Below, in pieces: positions 6,619-9,645 of a stretch of DNA of 9,645 nucleotides; position 1 is the stretch's first letter; every line of letters begins with the position of its first letter. The DNA is from Flavobacteriales bacterium UBA7443 (GTDB lineage Bacteria > Bacteroidota > Bacteroidia > Flavobacteriales_D > Sanyastnellaceae): NCBI GenBank assembly GCA_002477505.1, contig DLQB01000106.1, positions 1 through 9,645 of the forward strand, read 5' to 3'. Made by a program: the position numbers and the translations under genes. The notes under the pieces were generated by a model that did no database searches, was not told the origin of the DNA, and saw nothing but the letters and a program-made list of their open reading frames with translations.

Positions 6619-7082
6619 AAAAGAATTTTACCGTTTCTTTCATTGCAGCGGAGGAAACACGCTCTGTTCGTTTTCGGGTCCTTTGGCCTCATAAATCCAG
6701 CGCAGAAGAATGCGTCATTGATGTGGATCACAGCGATGGAGCCTATCACGTTGGAGCGTTTGATGAGAAGAAACAATTGGTTGGAGTCTGTTCGTTATTC
6801 AACCAGCGCAGTGAGCGTCATCCCGAGGCCTTCCCAGCTGCTGATCCCGTCTACCGTCTACGTGTGATGGGAACAATACCCGAAGTACGAGGCGCAGGTG
6901 CGGGCGCTGCTATCATTGAGTTTGCGTGCGCCTGGTGCCAAGAACAAGGGGTGAAATGGTTGTGGTGCGACGCGCGCGAAGTGGCCTTTGGTTTTTATGA
7001 AAGGATGGGTTTTGAATGCTTTTCCGAGACGTATCAAGTCCCGCAAATAGGTCCCCATCAAATGATGGCCAGGAAGCTCTAA
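6615..7082 (+). CDS. GNAT-family N-acetyltransferase
   Basis: The 155-residue product has the acetyl-CoA-binding GNAT fold. YRLRVMGTIPEVRGAGAGAAIIEFA (80-104) is the beta4-alpha3 region with the pyrophosphate-binding RGAGAG loop (92-97), and LWCDAREVAFGFYERMGFE (116-134) is motif B. The end, VPQIGPHQMMARKL, resembles the PGIGPH-type tail of YjcF/ElaA-like acetyltransferases. The substrate cannot be predicted. The chosen ATG at 6615 overlaps the stop of the S4 gene as ATGA, which suggests translational coupling; an ATG at 6606 and a TTG at 6597 are in frame and would add three or six residues. The aminotransferase gene follows after 25 bases, so all three are probably one transcript. Confidence 0.87.
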   Translation: MKKNFTVSFIAAEETRSVRFRVLWPHKSSAEECVIDVDHSDGAYHVGAFDEKKQLVGVCSLFNQRSERHPEAFPAADPVYRLRVMGTIPEVRGAGAGAAIIEFACAWCQEQGVKWLWCDAREVAFGFYERMGFECFSETYQVPQIGPHQMMARKL

Positions 7083-7107
7083 ATTTGCCATTTTTCGAAT
7101 CGAAACC

Positions 7108-8310
7108 ATGCCGGAGATTTCTCATAAGGGGCGCACAATGCCCGACAGTCCCATTCGGAAACTGGCTTCTTTTGCCAACGGCGCGAAAGACCGGGGAACA
7201 CATGTCATTCATTTGAACATCGGTCAGCCGGATATCGCAACCCCACCACAAGCATTGGAAGCCATTCGTGGCATGAATCGTGAGGTGCTGGAATACAGTC
7301 CCAGTGAAGGCTTTGCGTCGTATCGTGATGGCCTGTCTCGTTATTATGCCACGGTCGGTGTTGCGGTCACCCCGGAAGAAATCATGGTCACAACCGGTGG
7401 CTCTGAAGCGTTGGTTTTTGCCTTCATGAGCTGTTTGAATCCCGGGGATCAGGTGATCATCCCAGAGCCGTTTTATGCCAATTACAACGGTTTTGCTGCC
7501 TGGGCGGGCATTGAAATCGTGCCGGTTACCGCCTCCATTGAAAATGGTTTTGCGCTGCCGTCAATGGCGGCTTTCGAAGCGGCAATTACCGATCGAACCA
7601 AGGCCATATTGATTTGCAATCCAGGAAATCCTACGGGCACCAAGTATGCCGATGAGTCGTTGCATGCGGTCGCGGATTTGGTCAAACAGCGGGATCTGTT
7701 TTTGTTTGCGGATGAGGTGTATCGGGAGTTCACGTACGATGGAAACATGTCACCGAGTGTTCTGAGCTTGGACGGCTTGGAAGAACACGCGATCGTAATC
7801 GATAGTGTGTCAAAGCGTTACAGCATGTGTGGAGCGCGCATAGGAGCCATGGTCACCAAAAACGAGGAAATTCGCCGAGCTGCGATGCGTTTTGCCATGG
7901 CGCGACTCAGTCCGCCGACGTTGGCGCAAGTGGCCGCTGAAGCGGCATTGGAAACCGATGCCTCATACTTTGACGCTGTCCGCTCTGAATACAGAAAACG
8001 ACGCGACGCCCTTGTTCAAGGGTTGAATGGCATTGAAAATGTGGTTTGTCCTGTTCCCGGAGGTGCTTTTTATGCCGTCGCAAAATTGCCCATTGATGAT
8101 GCAGATACCTTCTGCCAATGGATTTTGGAATCATTTGAATTCGAAGGAAGCACGGTGATGATGGCGCCCAACTCGGGTTTTTATGCCACCCCGGGATTAG
8201 GGAAGCAAGAGGTTCGTATGGCGTACGTATTGCATCTGGATGAAATTCAAAAGGCCGTACAATGCATTGAGGCCGCGTTGCAGGTATATCCAGGAAGGGT
8301 CGTTCACTAG
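7108..8310 (+). CDS. Pyridoxal-phosphate-dependent aminotransferase, class I (aspartate/aromatic type)
   Basis: This is a fold-type I aminotransferase that moves an amino group between an amino acid and a 2-oxo acid through PLP. Catalytic residues are in place: NPGNPTG (171-177, Asn174 contacting the cofactor), ADEVY (201-205, Asp202 pairing with the pyridine nitrogen), SVSKRYSMCGARIG (233-246, with Schiff-base Lys236 and phosphate-contacting Arg244), and Arg370 in EVRMAYV, which holds the substrate carboxylate. The N-terminus (ISHKGRTMPDSPIRKL, 4-19) and INIGQPDIATP-like segment (36-46) are typical of the 400-residue enzymes often called aspartate aminotransferase in Bacteroidota. The ATG at 7108 fits the family start. 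A tiny inverted repeat (TTTCG/CGAAA, 7093-7105) lies just before it. Substrate preference (aspartate, aromatic or broad) is not decided by the sequence, so no symbol is given. Confidence 0.93.
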   Translation: MPEISHKGRTMPDSPIRKLASFANGAKDRGTHVIHLNIGQPDIATPPQALEAIRGMNREVLEYSPSEGFASYRDGLSRYYATVGVAVTPEEIMVTTGGSEALVFAFMSCLNPGDQVIIPEPFYANYNGFAAWAGIEIVPVTASIENGFALPSMAAFEAAITDRTKAILICNPGNPTGTKYADESLHAVADLVKQRDLFLFADEVYREFTYDGNMSPSVLSLDGLEEHAIVIDSVSKRYSMCGARIGAMVTKNEEIRRAAMRFAMARLSPPTLAQVAAEAALETDASYFDAVRSEYRKRRDALVQGLNGIENVVCPVPGGAFYAVAKLPIDDADTFCQWILESFEFEGSTVMMAPNSGFYATPGLGKQEVRMAYVLHLDEIQKAVQCIEAALQVYPGRVVH

Positions 8311-8345
8311 CGTTTTCAGTTTGCAGCGATTTATTTGTATTTGCC

Positions 8346-8375
8346 TTTGAAGAATTCAATGGCTTTGTAACTTCA
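8346..8375 (+). promoter_or_regulatory. Possible promoter for the secreted LamG protein gene
   Basis: TTTG (8346-8349) is followed after 18 bases by TAACTTCA (8368-8375), which matches four of the six fixed positions of the Bacteroidota -7 box. The interval 8311-8403 contains several TTTG words, so the -33 choice is uncertain. The leader would be about 23 bases. No terminator for the upstream aminotransferase gene is seen in this gap. Confidence 0.25.
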
Positions 8376-8403
8376 TCGTCTCATTTCAGTATGCCACAAC
8401 GCC

Positions 8404-9645
8404 ATGAAAACTGCACTCACCTGTTTCGCCTTCTCGATTTTGTTTTTTGCCTTCGATGCTGTCGCTCAAGAAGCCGACACCACGTGGGTTCAAACCTATA
8501 CATGGGAGGCACAGAACAACCCTGAAACAGCATACGACAGTCCAGGTCGGCGTTGGTTTGACTTTCCCGCGAGCGACAATGATTCAACGTACCAGAAAAT
8601 ATTGATGTATTACAACCTCAAGTGCTTTGAGGACGGTACGGCAGGAAATCTTGGATATGCCTGCGGGGAGTGGGACTACCTATCTTACAGCTACCTTTTC
8701 GACCACACAGGTGAGCTCGATAGCAATTTGCTCACGCATCCACATTGGCTCATTGATGATCTTATTTTTGAATCGGATACCATGATTTTGGAGCCGGATG
8801 GAGGCGTGCCAATGGATACGGTGCGGTGGATGTATCCGGAATTTTCTATGGAAGAAGAGGGGGCTTCAGCACAAGTGGCTGATTCCGAAGGCGCTTCGGA
8901 TTGGAGCGAACTGGATTGGCTTTCGAATGGGGGGGCTGGAGGAAAAATGCAATGGCTCTGGACAGCGGAAGAACTCGCAGCGTGGGGCTGGGAAAACGTG
9001 GAGGTGGCTGGATTGGAGTTTCCGGCATTGAGCGAATTGCAAATGCGCGATGCGGCTCAATGGAGCGCACATTGGGTGGAAGCCGATACGTTGAATGGTT
9101 TCCTGTTCGGAACACCCGCAGCTTCCGCGAAAGTGTTTGACGCCGTGCATCCCGGAAGATTCATTTGGGATGCGCCGTTGGCTTGGGACGGAACAAGTCA
9201 CTTGGCCATTACGTGTGTCTGGTCGGGTGAAACGGGATCGGCAGATTGGAGTGCCATTGAAGGGACCAGCGCTCCACAAAAAACGTGGCAAGCGGGGACG
9301 GCTGGAACGTATGTTTCGTTTGACGGCAACGATCGCTTAGAAGTAGCCATGGATTGGATAGATTCCATCCAAAACGAAGTGACGGTTGAATTTTGGCAAC
9401 GGGGCAACGCTGCGTTTCAACCAGAAAACAACAGCATTTGCGAGGGAATCAATGCCGCTAATCAGCGGGAGATCAACATTCACCTGCCTTGGTCCAATGG
9501 ACGGGTGTATTGGGATGCCGGTTATGATGGCGGCTACGACCGCATCGATCAAGCTGCCAATGCGGAAGATTATGAAGGCCGCTGGAATCACTGGGCGTTT
9601 ACCAAAGACGCCGTGGCAGGGACCATGGCCATCCACCTGAATGGT
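8404..9645 (+). CDS. Secreted surface protein with PNGase F-like N-terminal region and LamG-type domain (runs off right edge)
   Basis: The frame is open from the ATG at 8404 to the window end (414 codons, no stop). Residues 1-22 form a signal peptide (MKTALTC, hydrophobic core, cleavage likely after AVAQ). Residues 28-100 (RRWFDFP, YQKILMYYNLKC, ACGEWDYLSYSYLFD) resemble the N-terminal beta-sandwich of peptide-N-glycosidase F-related proteins found in Bacteroidota; Cys74 and Cys87 may form a disulfide. A second region, about 180-275, looks like another beta-sandwich. Residues 300-414 (GTYVSFDGNDRLEV, VTVEFWQRG, GRWNHWAFTKD, MAIHLNG) are a concanavalin A-like LamG domain cut by the edge. The protein is acidic and rich in tryptophan (25 in 414). 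Such proteins are often exported by the type IX system with a C-terminal sorting domain, which would lie outside the window. Enzyme activity is not shown; an adhesin or glycan-binding role is as likely. Confidence 0.85.
   Translation, partial: MKTALTCFAFSILFFAFDAVAQEADTTWVQTYTWEAQNNPETAYDSPGRRWFDFPASDNDSTYQKILMYYNLKCFEDGTAGNLGYACGEWDYLSYSYLFDHTGELDSNLLTHPHWLIDDLIFESDTMILEPDGGVPMDTVRWMYPEFSMEEEGASAQVADSEGASDWSELDWLSNGGAGGKMQWLWTAEELAAWGWENVEVAGLEFPALSELQMRDAAQWSAHWVEADTLNGFLFGTPAASAKVFDAVHPGRFIWDAPLAWDGTSHLAITCVWSGETGSADWSAIEGTSAPQKTWQAGTAGTYVSFDGNDRLEVAMDWIDSIQNEVTVEFWQRGNAAFQPENNSICEGINAANQREINIHLPWSNGRVYWDAGYDGGYDRIDQAANAEDYEGRWNHWAFTKDAVAGTMAIHLNG

Noticed and set aside
8311..8403. Terminator after the aminotransferase gene
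   Set aside because: No inverted repeat followed by a T-tract was found in the 93-base gap.

Overview
This window reads as ordinary chromosomal DNA from a member of the Bacteroidota, most likely of the Flavobacteriia/Flavobacteriales type. The grounds are: a large TonB-dependent receptor with an N-terminal carboxypeptidase-regulatory-like domain; a DnaX of the flavobacterial kind that lacks the zinc-binding cysteines; start codons without Shine-Dalgarno sequences; several matches to the Bacteroidota promoter -7 element TAnnTTTG; and a large secreted LamG-type surface protein. The species cannot be named from the sequence. No mobile element, CRISPR array, tRNA or rRNA was seen, and no intergenic gap exceeds 300 bases.

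Layout. The left part (1-1777) is on the minus strand. It holds the ribosomal protein operon rpsF-rpsR-rplI, closed by a hairpin terminator, followed by the 5' part of uvrB, which runs off the left edge. A divergent intergenic region (1778-1914) carries a good promoter for rpsF, surrounded by three copies of a 7-mer. To the right, everything is on the plus strand: dnaX (1915-3675), a TonB-dependent outer-membrane receptor (3805-6222), a compact group of an Hsp15-like S4 RNA-binding protein, a GNAT acetyltransferase and a class I aminotransferase (6259-8310), and the 5' part of a secreted, tryptophan-rich protein (8404 to the right edge) that stays open to the end of the window.

How the genes fit together. 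rpsF, rpsR and rplI encode three ribosomal proteins and are co-transcribed. uvrB (excision repair) and dnaX (replicative clamp loader) are information-processing genes that simply lie beside them. The S4 protein and acetyltransferase are translationally coupled through an ATGA overlap, and the aminotransferase follows 25 bases later, so these three probably form one transcript. The receptor and the terminal secreted protein are cell-surface products with no visible link to the others.

The most interesting signal is inside dnaX. A run of ten A residues at the end of the AAA+/domain III region is placed so that slippage in either direction meets a stop codon within a few codons. This predicts a short gamma-like clamp-loader isoform of 361-362 residues beside the 586-residue tau form. 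Secondary points are the repeat cluster around the rpsF promoter, two abutting hairpins just before the receptor start, and the missing zinc module of DnaX. I see no evidence of a novel multi-gene system; apart from these features the window is mainly housekeeping and cell-surface genes.
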